A program made the position numbers and the translations under genes. A DNA stretch of 64,000 nucleotides, taken from Cymbidium sinense (lineage: Eukaryota > Streptophyta > Magnoliopsida > Asparagales > Orchidaceae). Position 1 is the first letter of the stretch; every line of letters begins with the position of its first letter. Under the pieces are notes generated by a model that saw only the letters and a program-made list of their open reading frames with translations, was not told the DNA's origin and made no database searches. The stretch spans positions 213,026,982-213,090,981 of the forward strand of contig CM038215.1 in the NCBI GenBank assembly GCA_021442155.1. Direction: 5' to 3'. Of this stretch, positions 25,201 through 37,050 are shown piece after piece.

Positions 25201-25871
25201 AGTTGGAGATTAGGTTCAAAATTATTTTGAATTATGCCACTAAAGGTTTTTCAATTAGCTTGATCTAAGTTGCTTTACTTGTTGGATTAGCTTTAGGTCA
25301 ATGCTTGAATTATATTCACTTAATTATTAATGAACTTTTTAATCAAAGGTTTTATAGAATTTGAAGTTTATTGGTGCTTATTTTGTGTTTAGTCCATTTT
25401 GACTCAAGTGGATTTGGGTTGAACTTAATTGAGTCAAATGGTTTAATTGGCTGAAATATAATGTATTTAATTTTCAATTGAGTTAATCCAAGCAATTTGG
25501 AATGCATTAGATCAAATGATTTCATTTATTTAAAGTTTAAAATAGGCCCATTTTTGTTTTCATGGGTTAAATTTGGGTTAAGTTTGAATCTATTTAGGTC
25601 AAGTGGCCATTTTAGGCAAAATTGACCAAATGATTAGTTGATCTATGTTAACTAATCATTTTTAAGTGATTTCATGCAATTAATTTGAATTAATTTTTGT
25701 TTGATTTGAATTTTAACTAAATATTGTTCACTTAGGCTTATTTAGGTCAAGTGACCTATTTAGCCTAATTAAGGTATTATTGGGTTTATTTTCTTTTAGA
25801 TTCATGTTTAAGCATGAATATATTATCATTTGGACCATTGTAGTATTTATTTTTGTGTTTGATAGATTTCA
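19274..25871 (-). mobile_element. 5' LTR of element A, interrupted at its right end by element B
   Basis: From about 21,720 on it runs parallel to the 3' LTR of A. Shared landmarks are the CTAAGTCTAGG block, the long T- and A-rich middle, a block with TGGATTCC followed by CTC (7,834 and 24,073), and TTTAGGTCAA words (9,530 and 25,745). It breaks off at 25,871, where the LTR of B starts; the match in the 3' LTR continues from about 9,650 to 10,057. The left part (19.3-21.7 kb) is related to the first 2 kb of the B and C LTRs. Its left end starts with a head-to-tail duplication. Confidence 0.8.
19305..20262. repeat. Tandem duplication of about 488 bp at the end of the 5' LTR of A
   Basis: Copies at about 19,305-19,771 and 19,793-20,258. 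Both begin TTTCTTATTT(A/G)GATGATC and contain CCCTATAAGGGCAAGCCC, CTAAGAATAC and a final CAACTATC-T-TATCATT. Each corresponds to the block present once in the LTRs of B and C (for example 25,890-26,320). The second copy is preceded by GACACCACATAGAG, which matches the LTR text of C and D. Confidence 0.8.
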
Positions 25872-28800
25872 TGTTTATTTATGTGAGGGGACGATATTAA
25901 GGAATAGTGTACTATCTTTAGAGATAGAAGTCACTACCATATAATTGACGTAATCACCTAATGAGGACTCCTAAGGCATGATGGGTCTTCAAATGTACCA
26001 GAGATCTTTCCCCTACTTTACATGAAAAAGTAAAGTGGGGTTTATTTTAAGCCAGGTTCATTAAGTTCCCTATGGAGACAAGCCCCCATATTTAATTACA
26101 TCCTAAGGAATAAGATTTATTAAGAATACTCTTGATTAAGGTAAATTATCATTGTCTGTAAAGATTTCAAAGATAGGACTATCAATCAATTGGTTATTTT
26201 TAGAAAATCAAATGGGATTGATAAAAAGAGAGAGTTATTATCAAAACCAAAGAGCAATGGGTAGGGGATGCTCATGATACTAAGGAAACCTAATGAGCAT
26301 CCCAAACTATCTTATGGTTGGGCTTTATATTTTTAAAATTGAGGAGAACTATATGTTTGAGTTGAATTTTTATTAGAAATCAAAGGCTTACAATTCCACA
26401 ATGCAAGATTGTAGAAAGGCCTAAGTGGTGAGGATTTATGCTTGTAGCCCACAAATGAGAAACAACAACCTCAGATCCTAAATCAAGGGAGCTTTGGCGA
26501 GGGCCAAAGCATGAACTAAATCTAAGATGAAAGTGGGTATATGGTTTACCTCAACAAGAGAGGATAAACCACCCGACTGTTGGACTTACAACCGCTTGGG
26601 GTGGTCGTCAACTAACTCCTCCAATAATTTTAAATACATGTAGGCAAGTCTTATGTTTGCAAGATAGCTAGGTTGTTGTTTATTTACAAAGGAGACTAAG
26701 TCCTTAAACTCACTCTCTAAGAGACTAGATCATGAAGGGCATGAATAATGACCTAAATCTAATGCAAATTTTGTCAAGTTTTATTTTGATTATTGGACAT
26801 TTTTATTTGAGAGAGGCTATGGTATTTTATATGCTTAATGCATGAGAAAATTTGGTATGGGCCAAAATCAAAAAGAAGGAGGTGTGTTTCAACCACGGCT
26901 CTCAAAGGTCAAGCCATTTTCTCTAGTAAAAGTGGAAGCCCTCCATTAGCAAGAGTAGGGCAAGAGTGAGACAATATGATTTATGCATGATATAAGATAT
27001 ACAACATCCAACTAAGGGGTTGCTAAATCTTTTATTATCTTGATTTATATCCTAGGCTTTAGGTGAGGTTATGAATTATTTAGTTTAATTTTGAATTGAT
27101 TAATTGAAAAGAAAATTTATTTTTCCTTAAGAGTCTAAATGCATCCAGACCATTCAACAATCATCAAACAATTAAGAAACTAGGAAAATCATGCCATTCT
27201 ATTACGCAATCATAAAGACAGCATCAATCAATTTAAAAAATTAGTGCAAAAGAATAAGAGGCCGATGTGGTCAGGTTCCACCGCACAACCCAAAAAGGAA
27301 AATGGGTAGCCGAGCTTTACCCTTATACCTATTACAAATGAATAATTATAATTAAGGAATTCATGTTATTGGGGTCTTCATTCTTCATTTCTTCATTTTC
27401 CTTTTGATTTGCTTCTTTTCTTTCTTCCTTTTTGGCTGATTGGAATATGGTTGCTCCAAAGGCATGCTACATAAGACTTGATCTTATAACCAATGTTCAT
27501 CCTAATCCCCATAACATTCATTCCAAATCTTAATTGCAAATTTACATCAAAATGAGGAAGATCTAATCTAAACTATAAAATAAATATTAGCTAAACATAC
27601 CAGTTATATGAATAATTTGGACTTAGCACCCCACACATGGGTAACCAAGTCCAGTTGTCCTAATTTGGACTATGCTTATGGGTTAAGAAATCTGCACAGC
27701 AAAAGTATTTATATTACTTTTATTTTATTATAGCGGCACCCTAAGCACAATCCCCTGTAGGAGATGTGATTAGGCTAAGATCGGCCTATCATCTAGTCTA
27801 CACACATACACACTAACATCCAGTTTAAAATATTACACCATGAAATAAAAACATTCATAAAACTATGCACCACCCTAACCTAAAGCTAAAAATGGTAACT
27901 TAGCCTAATGTGTGTGCCATTTAAGGCTTGTGTGGCATGTCTTAGCTAGGATTTAAGGTTGAAATCTTCAAAGTGTGGAAGATTTAATTTAGATGGTGGT
28001 TTCATTTTAAGTGATTTAGTTGATTTGTCAATTTTAGTTGGTGATTTGATTTGGTTTGAATGAACCTACACTTAGTGACTAAATATTATGAAGAGAAGAA
28101 AATAGAAGATAACTCTCTTTCATCCCTACCCTAAAGTATTTCTAAGGTAGATTGATTAATGAATTTCCTTTAGTGAATGGTTTATTATGTGTTTTAGTTG
28201 GTCCTAAGTTTGGATTTTCTTTAAATAGTCCTATTCAATAAGAAAGGCATCTTAAGATTATTTAGGGTGGATTACTATCACATCACACACCCATTCATTT
28301 ATTTCTATCATGTATACCATGCATATGAATAATCCTAAGCATTCCTATACATACAATGCAAATCTTAGCATACTTTGATGATGAATGCAAAGAGATGTAA
28401 TCTGAAAATTTGGATGTTCCATTTGTTAATTGGATCATTAATGCATGCCTTTGTTATGTAGAAAAGAAGGATTTTTCATCCATTAGAAAAATGCACATCC
28501 ACATGTATAAACGTTATAAGTGAGTACGACGCTATTATTTTCTACACCAGTGGCATAAGGTACAAGACCTACTTGGGGCTACTTAAAACCTCGCAGCCCC
28601 AGGATGTCCAGACTGATATACCACTTTCCTTAGATACATATAGATGTACAACAATAAATCAAATGGATAAAGAATCATGCAAGATATTATGTTTGATTTA
28701 GTTATATGATTTACGTGTGTAATATGAAGATCCTTCTTAAGTCTTAATATAGAGATGCATATGAATAGATTTAGGCAAGTGTTGTTTTCTTTTCAAATGA

Positions 28801-31800
28801 GCTATACACTTGCAAATCCTATGTGAATCCATATTAAGATAAGGAAAGAAAACTTCATAATACACATCTTATACTATAATCACATGAAAGCTTATAAATA
28901 TTTATAACTAGCATCACTTCATTTATCATCTTTGATTTATAGGATTTGAAAATATTTTTGGTTTTAGTAGTGATAATAGCCACTCATATTCTTAATTTTA
29001 GCCAACATATGCAATTTGACATAAATGAAAACATTTTATTAAATTAACTTATAAAAGAAATGAATGCATGATTTCATATGGCAAAGAATATTTAGCATGA
29101 TTGGTAAGAAATAAAAGAATGTAAGCACATGACTTCATTCACCCTAATTAATTCCAAAGGACAATCATATAAAATAAATCAAAAATTCTTTAAAGAGATT
29201 TTTAATTTTTTGAATTTGATTTGACTTAGGGGATATGAGAAGAGTTTGCTAGACCTAACCCATTTCCCCATGTGTGGAGTTGGTTTAATTTAGAACAATT
29301 AGGTTGATTTTATTAGGTTAAATTGAGGTTAAATCCATTAATTACCCATTACTTATATTACTTTAACATAATTATCCAAGTAATTATGAGCCAACATATG
29401 ATATGCAACCATATGGAAATTAAATGCACCTACAAAATGAAGGGGCCGCAATTGGCTCACAATTATTGGTTAATTATGCTAAATGGGTTTGATTAAGTAC
29501 TTTTATAACCCTCCTACATATAGTTGATTATAATTTGAGAGTATTAGTAATTTCCTTTTTATAAAACCCAAATTGAGTCAAAATCACTATTTAAAATTAT
29601 TGATTTTAATTTTATATTATTCTCCTCTAAATTATCTTCAAAATGAGCCCGAGTTAGCATTTTTTGGATTTTTCTACAATTAGTTATGATTTTAGAAAGT
29701 TTAACCATTAAAATTAGATTAATTAATCTTAATTAAACTTAATCTGTGCCATGTGGAGGCGATCATTATCTTGATAGATGCTTTCCACTTAGTGAGATGG
29801 GATTGGTTATTTAGTTATCATCCTAATTTTTTAGATGGCATTATCTCTAATTGAGATTAATATGATTTAGGCTTAGAATCATAGTAGATCAAGTGTGATC
29901 TGATCACAACTGTCCATTCCAATCACGTTGAACAAATGACGTGCGATCTGTCTCTTCCCAAGCGTAGATGGATGTAATAAAATTGTCATTAGTTCACTGA
30001 CTCAAATGGAGCTCAAATTCATTTCACACCTTCGGGGAAGCACAAGCAATAGATCTAATGGTGGAGATCACATGAGTTGACAATTTCCTTCATAAAGGAC
30101 CAAGCATAATTCTCTAAGATGGGTTTGGCATACCTCATGGAGATATCATGCTTCCAGAAGGTAGCTTATCAGTAGAGATGAACATTGAAGAATATGTTCT
30201 TGGTGAAGTGGTGCTTGATTTGATCAAGCTCCTCTTCAATGGTGATCATCCTTGATCAACTCCCCAATGGTCTTGGGAAGCTTGATTAATTCACTTCAAC
30301 TCACTTTGGTCTAAGGATGGTGCATGCAAGATTAATTTAACTTTTATTGAGAATTGAGTGAGTTGCAATTGATCTCCCTATTTGACTTTGAATCAGAAGG
30401 AATAAGTGCTCAAGAATGGCTAGGGAAAGCTTGGGATGCTTGGCTTTAACTCTTAGAGCTCTGAGGAATGAATGGCTCGTGGTTTGAGTGAGACTGAGGG
30501 GGAGTATATCTCCCCCTCCTTGGATTGGATGGTAGAAGTTTGATTTGCCATTTTGGCTCAATGGGTTGGATTGGTTGATCAGTTTGAGTTGCAAAACATC
30601 CCTCATGGGTCATTTTGGACAGAAGAGTGAGGGAGAGTGGCTACCCATGTGCTTGGTGAGTGGATTTGGTGTGTTAAGTGTTCTAAGGTGATTGGGGAGG
30701 TCAGTTTGGCTGTGCCTTGGATCATGGCTGACCCAAGCTCATTGGGCCATGTTCACCACCCTCCTTGGTGCCCATGTGGACTAAAAGACAGGTGTTAAAT
30801 GGCCTTGGGAAAGAAATGGCCAAATTCTAAGTGAATTTGGTAATGGGATACCCTTTGACCTAAGGGAAAAGTGGTCATTTGGCTATGAGTTTGATTTAGA
30901 TAGATTTAAAATGATTCAAAAATGGGTTGGGCCATATTTTAAGTGATTTGGAGTTTATTTGATTTGAATTAGTTCAATTTGACCTATTTAGGTCAAGTTG
31001 GGTCAAATTGGTTTAAGTTAACCAATTGGTCAAATTGGGTCAAACCATGGGTTAGGTCAAGTTCAAATGATCATTTGGAGTCTATGGGTATCATTGGTTT
31101 GGTTTAATTTTGTTTAGATTTGGTTTTGGTTCATTTAGGTTCATTTAGGTCAAATGGATCAAGTTAACCAATTTGATTCATTTGACCCAATTGGGTTAGG
31201 TCATGGGTTGGTTTAGGCTAGGTTGATCATTTGAAATGTATTGCAAGCTTTGGTTCCAGTCAATTTTGATTTGGTTTGATTTCAAGTTGATCTGACCTTT
31301 TGGGTCAAGTTGGGTTCATGGTCAATTGGGCTAGGTTGGGTCTAATTAGTCAATTGAAGCTTTGGTTAAGTTCAACAATCAATTTGAAATTAATTTGACC
31401 CATTGGTTGTTATAAATTTGGCTTATATCAAAATTTGACTCATTTTTGGTTTTTTAGGTCAACTTGGGCTAGGAGGGCCAATTGGGTTAGGTCTAGCTCA
31501 AGTGAGGGCTTGGTCATGTTTAATAATTGATTATGGATTGGTTTAGATCAATGGTTTCAATCAATTTAGCATATAGTGAATTTTGGCTTATTTAGGTCTT
31601 ATTTGGGCTAAGTGTTGACTTGGTCAAAAGCTAGGTTTGACTTAGTTTGACCTAATTTGAGTGATTGATCATTCTAGGATGATTGTTGGTCACAATGTGA
31701 GGCTTGGATGGACTTAGTTCAATCCAATTTGGGTTAGATTGGAACTTTGCTCAAAAAGTTCTTTTAGGTCACTTTAGGTCAAGTGAGCCTAAATGGGTCA

Positions 31801-32794
31801 ATAGACTTAATCAAAGCTTGATTTAAGTTCAGTTGAACTCACATATGGACTTATGATGAAAATATAAATCCAATTGCAAGTGGTTTAGAGTCAAATGGGT
31901 TTTGGTTCATTTGACAATTTCAAGTGAAAAAGATGAACATGGGTTTGACTTGGGTTAGTTTGATTTTGGCTTGGTAATTGTAATTTATGTTCATATTTGG
32001 GCATGTGATTGAATGAGTGATTGTTTGAAGAGAATGATTTGGCTAAATCCAAGAAATTGGCTTAAAGGATATAAATTGGGTTTGGATTTGAGTTTTGAAT
32101 TTATATTGATTTGATTTTGGCCATTTGAAATATTTCATATATTTGTGAATGTAAATGAGAATATAAATGATCCATGAAAGGATCATGTGAATTAGGAGTG
32201 ATTTGATTGTGAATTTGGTTAAGGTAGGTCAAAAAATTTGGGAAAGGGGTTTTGATTTATATTCATTTCATTTGGATGATTTGGATGCCAATTTCATTTA
32301 TAGTTATGAATACAAATGATGGAATAAGTGATTTATAAATAAATCACTTAGCTTTGGGTTGATTTGAATGGTTTGGCTAAGCTCATGGATGTGATTCATA
32401 AGGGTTAGAAAGTTCTTTGGATTTGGAATTGATCATGGGTTTTAATCATCTGGAATTAGAGTTGGATTTGGGAATGGTTTTGGATTTGAATCATATAGGA
32501 TTGGAATTGAATTTGGAGTTCATTTTGAATTTAAGTCATTCAATTGAATTGGGATTGATTTGAGATTTGATTTGGGTTGGTTTAAAAGAGTGTACATGGG
32601 GTTGGATTTGAGCTATAGGGTAGGGGTTGCCTTAATCCCTAATGCATAGCCTAATCTATGATAAACCCTTCTAAGTCTTTAGGTTGGGTTAAGTGTTTAA
32701 TCACTAGAAGTGTCTCAAGACTAATAACTCTTAGTCTAGAGTCCTATGTCTATGATGGAGAAGTTGAGAGTTCACTCCAAAAGTGAGGTCAACA
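25872..32794 (-). mobile_element. 3' LTR of element B, about 6.9 kb
   Basis: It starts TGTTTATTTATG and ends AAGTGAGGTCAACA, the same TG...CA ends as the LTRs of C. The blocks in order are: the CTTTCCCCTACTTTAC region (25,990), the AAAGAAGGAGGTGTG phrase (26,873), the TTGGACTTAGCACCCCACAC block (27,620), AT-rich DNA to 29,700, the CACACCTTCGGGGA block (30,026), and a stretch at 30,860-31,830 dense in GGTCAA. The first about 70 bp are shorter than in C. No gene lies here; the 89-codon minus frame at 30,337-30,606 is not preserved in the LTRs of C. The U3 promoter part of the LTR is its high-coordinate end. Confidence 0.85.
30960..31790 (-). promoter_or_regulatory. U3 cluster of TTGACC words in the LTR of B
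   Basis: By eye there are 11 GGTCAA words here (TTGACC on the coding strand) plus several in the other orientation. TTGACC/T is the W-box core bound by plant WRKY factors, and U3 is where an LTR promoter lies. The cluster recurs in C (60,690-61,450) and more sparsely in A. Binding is inference, and the cluster may simply be a degenerate short repeat. Confidence 0.4.
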
Positions 32795-35297
32795 AGAGCC
32801 AATAGTGTGGTGTGGTGACAAAAGGCACATATGTGTTGGTGTGATCGAGATGATCAACAACGTTTGAAAATCTCACTAATAGAAATGATCTACTCTAAAC
32901 TTGAGGCATAAGGAATCAAGATCTTAGTGCAATGTAACTACTTATGTCAAAGACATAAGAGCAAAGGAGAATCCATTAGGATTGAATATGTGAGCCTTCC
33001 ACTAGGAAAAAAAAAGGTTCACGTTATCCACTGGGAATAAGAGGTTATGAAATCTGCTAAAAATTAGAATTTGGAATCCACTTGGGTTAAAAGTGTGATC
33101 CTTCCACTAGGGTAGTAAGTTTGGTTTGGATTTAATTGACTCGACTAGGGAGGTTGGAAAAATTTGCATCTCCGGGAGATTGATTGTTTAATTTGACTCA
33201 CTAGGAGGTTGGAAAGATTGTATCTTGGAAATTTTGATTAATTAATTTTTGAAGGCTGTTTCTCACAGAAAGATTTGATTATTTAATTTGACTCCAATGG
33301 GGAGGTAGGTTAATTTGTTTTCAGATTCTAAATTTTGAATTTTGAGATGGACCCTGTCGGTTTATGATGGACCATATTGAGTAGGGTCCATGTCGGCCTT
33401 GGCCTACTTTAAATTTATCAATCTAAAGGGGTAGTCTACTAACCACAAAGTAAGACTATCCAACCAAAGGGGTTGCCTTTCGGTGTGCATGCTACTAGGA
33501 AGAAAGCATAACAAACTTACATCCTCCAAAGTAAGATGATCGGGGTGATCATTGGCGACCAATCAACAACAGGCCTACGAGTGAATGGGGATATAAATCA
33601 GCTCAAAGATAGTTAAAAATAATTTTATTTTAATTATATTTTATGGATCCCATCAGTTTGTGATGGACCACACTGAGTAGGGGCCATGTCTTAACTACCT
33701 TAGATTTACCAATCTAAAGGGTAGTTTCTCGTAGAAGGGAGAACTATCCAACCAAATCTTTCGGTTGTAGTGGCTAATTTAGGGAAGAAAGCATGGGGAC
33801 TTTCATCTTCCACTACAAAATACCACTGGGGTGATGCATTACAAAGGTAACATGTCAACCCGACTTAAGGCTGCCCATCAGTTTGCAACAGTCATGCTAG
33901 AAAGAATGCATAATAGACTTACATCGTCTAGAGCGAAATGACTGCCAGGGCAACCTATTTGTGGAAAAATAGATTGAACTCGACCTAAAGTGACTATTGA
34001 GAGTGTCCTGAGGACTTATCTCAACTCAATGTAGTGCAATTCTATAGGAGTTTTGACGCCTAAAGATAGGATGCCTTCTTAGAAAAGGGGTCCACTTGGG
34101 GCTTGGATTCTTAATCCACAAGTGAATAAATTTGTTTGTTTGTTTATTTATTGTAGACCATATTGGTTTCCGAGGGATCACATTGAGAAGGAGCTTATAT
34201 CGCCTATATCTCATTTTGGTCCAAGGAGAATCATGCATGGTTGAACAAATTCTCCAACCACATACTAAAAAAAGGGGATCAATTCAAGAGTAGCTCGGGT
34301 AGTGTCTAAATGGGGTCATAAAGTATGTAATCCAAGTAAAGTGCCTACAGTGGAGGGGCCACTAAGGGCTTTATCTTGATCCCTGAAGAAGATAATGTCT
34401 ATAGGTATTGGTCTCAAGGAGAAAATGGGGACATGCACTTGAGAGTGGTGTATCCAGGGTAAGTCATTGTGCATAGCAGAACATCAACCAACCTGTTTCG
34501 TTAATTTGCAATAATCCTAGAAGAAAGTGCAGATTCACATCCTACAACAATTGATTGCTAGATAGTTTGTCTTGACTATGGGTGATATCCACTGACCTGA
34601 GTGAATGCCACGGGACTTATATCAACTCAAAAGTAGTCGGGAAAGGAGCCACTGGACTTATCCTAAGCCTCAAAATACCACTAGTCGATTGCATGATGGC
34701 TAGTTCAAGAAAATGGTGTGTAGTCTTAAATCCTTTTAAACAAAATCAACATGTGCAGTAAGGCCTACCAAACTAACAAGATGCTCGTTAGCTTGCAATG
34801 GTCAAGTTAAGAAAAAAGCACAAGAACTCACATCCACCCAACAAGTGACCACTAGGGTGACACACTAGCAAGGTAGCATGTCCCCAATAAAATAATGAGT
34901 GAGTGTCACAGGGCTTGCTCACATCAAAATAACGATAAAAGATATGTGTTTGTGTTAGGAGGACGATGGGGTTCTCTTACACCTATCCTAAAACATGCTT
35001 AGAGTTGATGAAATGGTGCCATGAATGGAAGTTGTGATCCCACCAAGAAAGGATTCCTCTTGGGTTCTCTTACACCTAACTTAGGCGTGCTAATCGAAAT
35101 AGGATGCCTCTTGGGTTCTCTTACACCTACTTGGGATCATGTTTAATTTATGTTTGTGTTGTGAAAGAAGGATATGATGCCTCTTGGGTTCTCTTACACC
35201 TACCTAAACATCATGATCAAACAAGCAAATAATGCTTCGAATGAAGAGAATATTTTGATGAATTGGAATAGAATTTTGATGATAATTATTTTTAAAC
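32795..35297 (-). repeat. 3' untranslated region of B, degenerate repeats
   Basis: Two layers show. From 33,340 to 34,920 a unit of roughly 60-110 bp recurs, built on a GGGACTTATATC- or GACTTACATC-like phrase (33,520, 33,800, 33,915, 34,015, 34,370, 34,615, 34,660, 34,835 and 34,915). Larger blocks starting ATGGA(C/T)CC and containing TGATGGACCA recur at 33,347 and 33,641. From 34,968 to 35,205 the phrase CTCTTGGGTTCTCTTACACC occurs at 35,057, 35,108 and 35,181, with a shorter form at 34,968. No coding frame crosses it. Confidence 0.6.
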
Positions 35298-35306
35298 ATG
35301 ATTTTA

Positions 35307-36310
35307 TTAGTAGTATTTCTTCAAATAGAGCACATTAATTGGAAGCATCAAGTGTTCCCCTTTACAATCAATGAGTTGATAAGATCCTCCTTGGTAGGCC
35401 TTCACTATGACAAAAGGGTCTTCCCAAGTGGGTTTAAACTTGCCTCCCATCTTTTGACAGGCAACAATCAGTCTCCTTAGAACTAAAAGTTTCTCTCCTA
35501 CTTGAATCATCTTGGCTTTGTACAACTCGAGGTTCTGGCTTGCCCGTAGGCGTCTCTCCTCCAAACCTTCAAGCTCTTCTAACTACAACTTAGTGTTCTG
35601 TTCGATAGTGATTTTACTACCCATCGCTATCCTTAGTAACGGGAACTAAACTTCTAATGGTAGAATGACTTTGGACCCACACACTAAAGAGAATGGGGTA
35701 GATTGGTTTGGAGTTCTGTATGTGGTGTGATATGCCCACAAGGCTTCAACTAGCTGCTCATGCCACTATGGCTTGTTGTCGTCAAGTATCTTCTTTAGTA
35801 TTTGGATGAGAGTATTGTTGAATGCTTCTGCTAGGCCATTCACCCTGGGATAGTAGATAGTGGAGTATCTTTAATCTATACCGTATCTCCTGATGAAGCT
35901 ATTGATCTTGGTGCTTTTGAATATAGTACCATTATCGAATATAATTCATCAAGGCACCCCGAACCTATATACGATATGGCTCCTGAAAAACTAGAGCATA
36001 TGGTTTGTGACCTCTCAAGTGGGATTGCCTCTGGAAAAGTAGGTGGCCTAGGATGAACGATGACCCTTAGAAGAAGGAGGATCAATCAACCCACTATGTC
36101 GGTGCCACTCAAATAATCATGAGGCCATATGGTGTAGAATCTTGGTGGTTTGTGAGACCGTATACTAACCAATGGCATCTCCCTACATATGTAGTCATAA
36201 TCATGAAGGCGGTAGTATCCTTCTCTTGATCTTTCCTTCATCTTTAGACTAGATTGATGCACTCCACAATACCACCGATGGATTTGCTTCATGTTTGTAA
36301 ATGTTACCAC
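35307..36310 (-). pseudogene. Element B integrase, broken
   Basis: 36,086-36,310 holds the zinc-binding domain (WYCGVHQSSLKMKERSREGY) and the lead-in to the core (WPHDYLSGTDIVG). In the core, the second Asp is in IIFDNGTIFKS (about 35,935) and the Glu in LAEAFNNTL (about 35,827). The first-Asp motif is damaged, reading ATYFSRG. 35,307-35,564 is an open 85-codon C-terminal domain: EERRLRASQNLELYKAKM, then GKFKPTWEDPFVIVKAYQGG, which is the GPY/F module, and a final LYLKKYY. That end is the normal integrase end in this branch. Frameshifts and stops lie between the pieces. Confidence 0.85.
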
Positions 36311-36524
36311 ATTTGATCAAAGACCATGTATAGGTGCCATCCGAGATAGGAAGAGCTCTCTACTTCATCTGATGAGCTTGTGATTTCTCTCGAGGTAGTT
36401 CACCTCTAGTCAAGTAATCTATGAATGGTTGCCTTCAATCCAACTCCTCATTTTTATTGGTAACAATAACCTCCCCTTCAAGAATGAATCTCTCGATGAG
36501 TTCAGCATCAATAAGGGATAATAC

Positions 36525-37006
36525 TTATCTATTTTGGAACCTTATAGGAATGGACTCATCTTCCAAACATGCCAAATCCTTGGTGAGTTTGGCCAAAGCC
36601 TCTAATACTACATTCTCTCCTTGAGGAATCTTGTAGATGGTGACCTCAGGGATTTGGGCTAATAGCTTTATGGTGTACTCATGGTAGTGATGAAGCTTCT
36701 TTAGAACCTTATACAATAATGGGTTGATGACTAGCTAGAATCCCCATAGATGTTGATGCTTTTGACACACACTATAATAGCTAACTATAGACTGGCAATC
36801 AAAGCCTCATACTTGGCTTCATTGTTGGTACATGGATTTGAGAGATAGTATAAGAATCTCATCACATCGTGGTCTGGAGTTAAAAGAACTATTCTAACCC
36901 CTACCTTTCCTTGAAGAGTAGATCGTGGTTCTTCTCCTTTTTGAAATGAAGCCACACCATCAAAATACATCTCCCAGTGATGATTGTCAACCTCCCTAAA
37001 GTTCAA
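36525..37006 (-). pseudogene. Element B second (archaeal-type) RNase H, broken
   Basis: The first piece (36,785-37,006) reads NHHWEMYFDGVASFQKGEE with the FDG Asp, then NNEAKYEALIASL. The usual catalytic Glu of the AEY motif is Lys (AAG), a change shared with element C. The second piece (36,525-36,716) ends the domain with PQGENVVLEALAKLTKDLAC and EDESIPIRFQNR. The two are joined by broken sequence with a stop. The 5' side at 37,007-37,050 is degraded and abuts the LTR of C. Confidence 0.8.
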
Positions 37007-37050
37007 GATATGTTATTAGAGATATCATGAATCTAGAGGGGTGTGTGTGA

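Larger units (their letters stand above)
5402..25871 (-). mobile_element. Element A: oldest Tat/Ogre-like Ty3/gypsy element, interrupted by B
   Basis: Two direct long repeats (5,402-10,057 and about 19,274-25,871) flank a minus-strand polyprotein with gag, protease, RT, RNase H, second RNase H and integrase remnants. A primer-binding-site-like sequence lies inside the right repeat. The left (3') LTR lacks its first 2.4 kb. The right (5') LTR stops at 25,871, where the LTR of B begins; its missing last 0.4 kb should lie beyond the window. Its LTRs are recognisably related to those of B and C but are the most diverged, and the coding region has stops in every domain. Confidence 0.85.
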
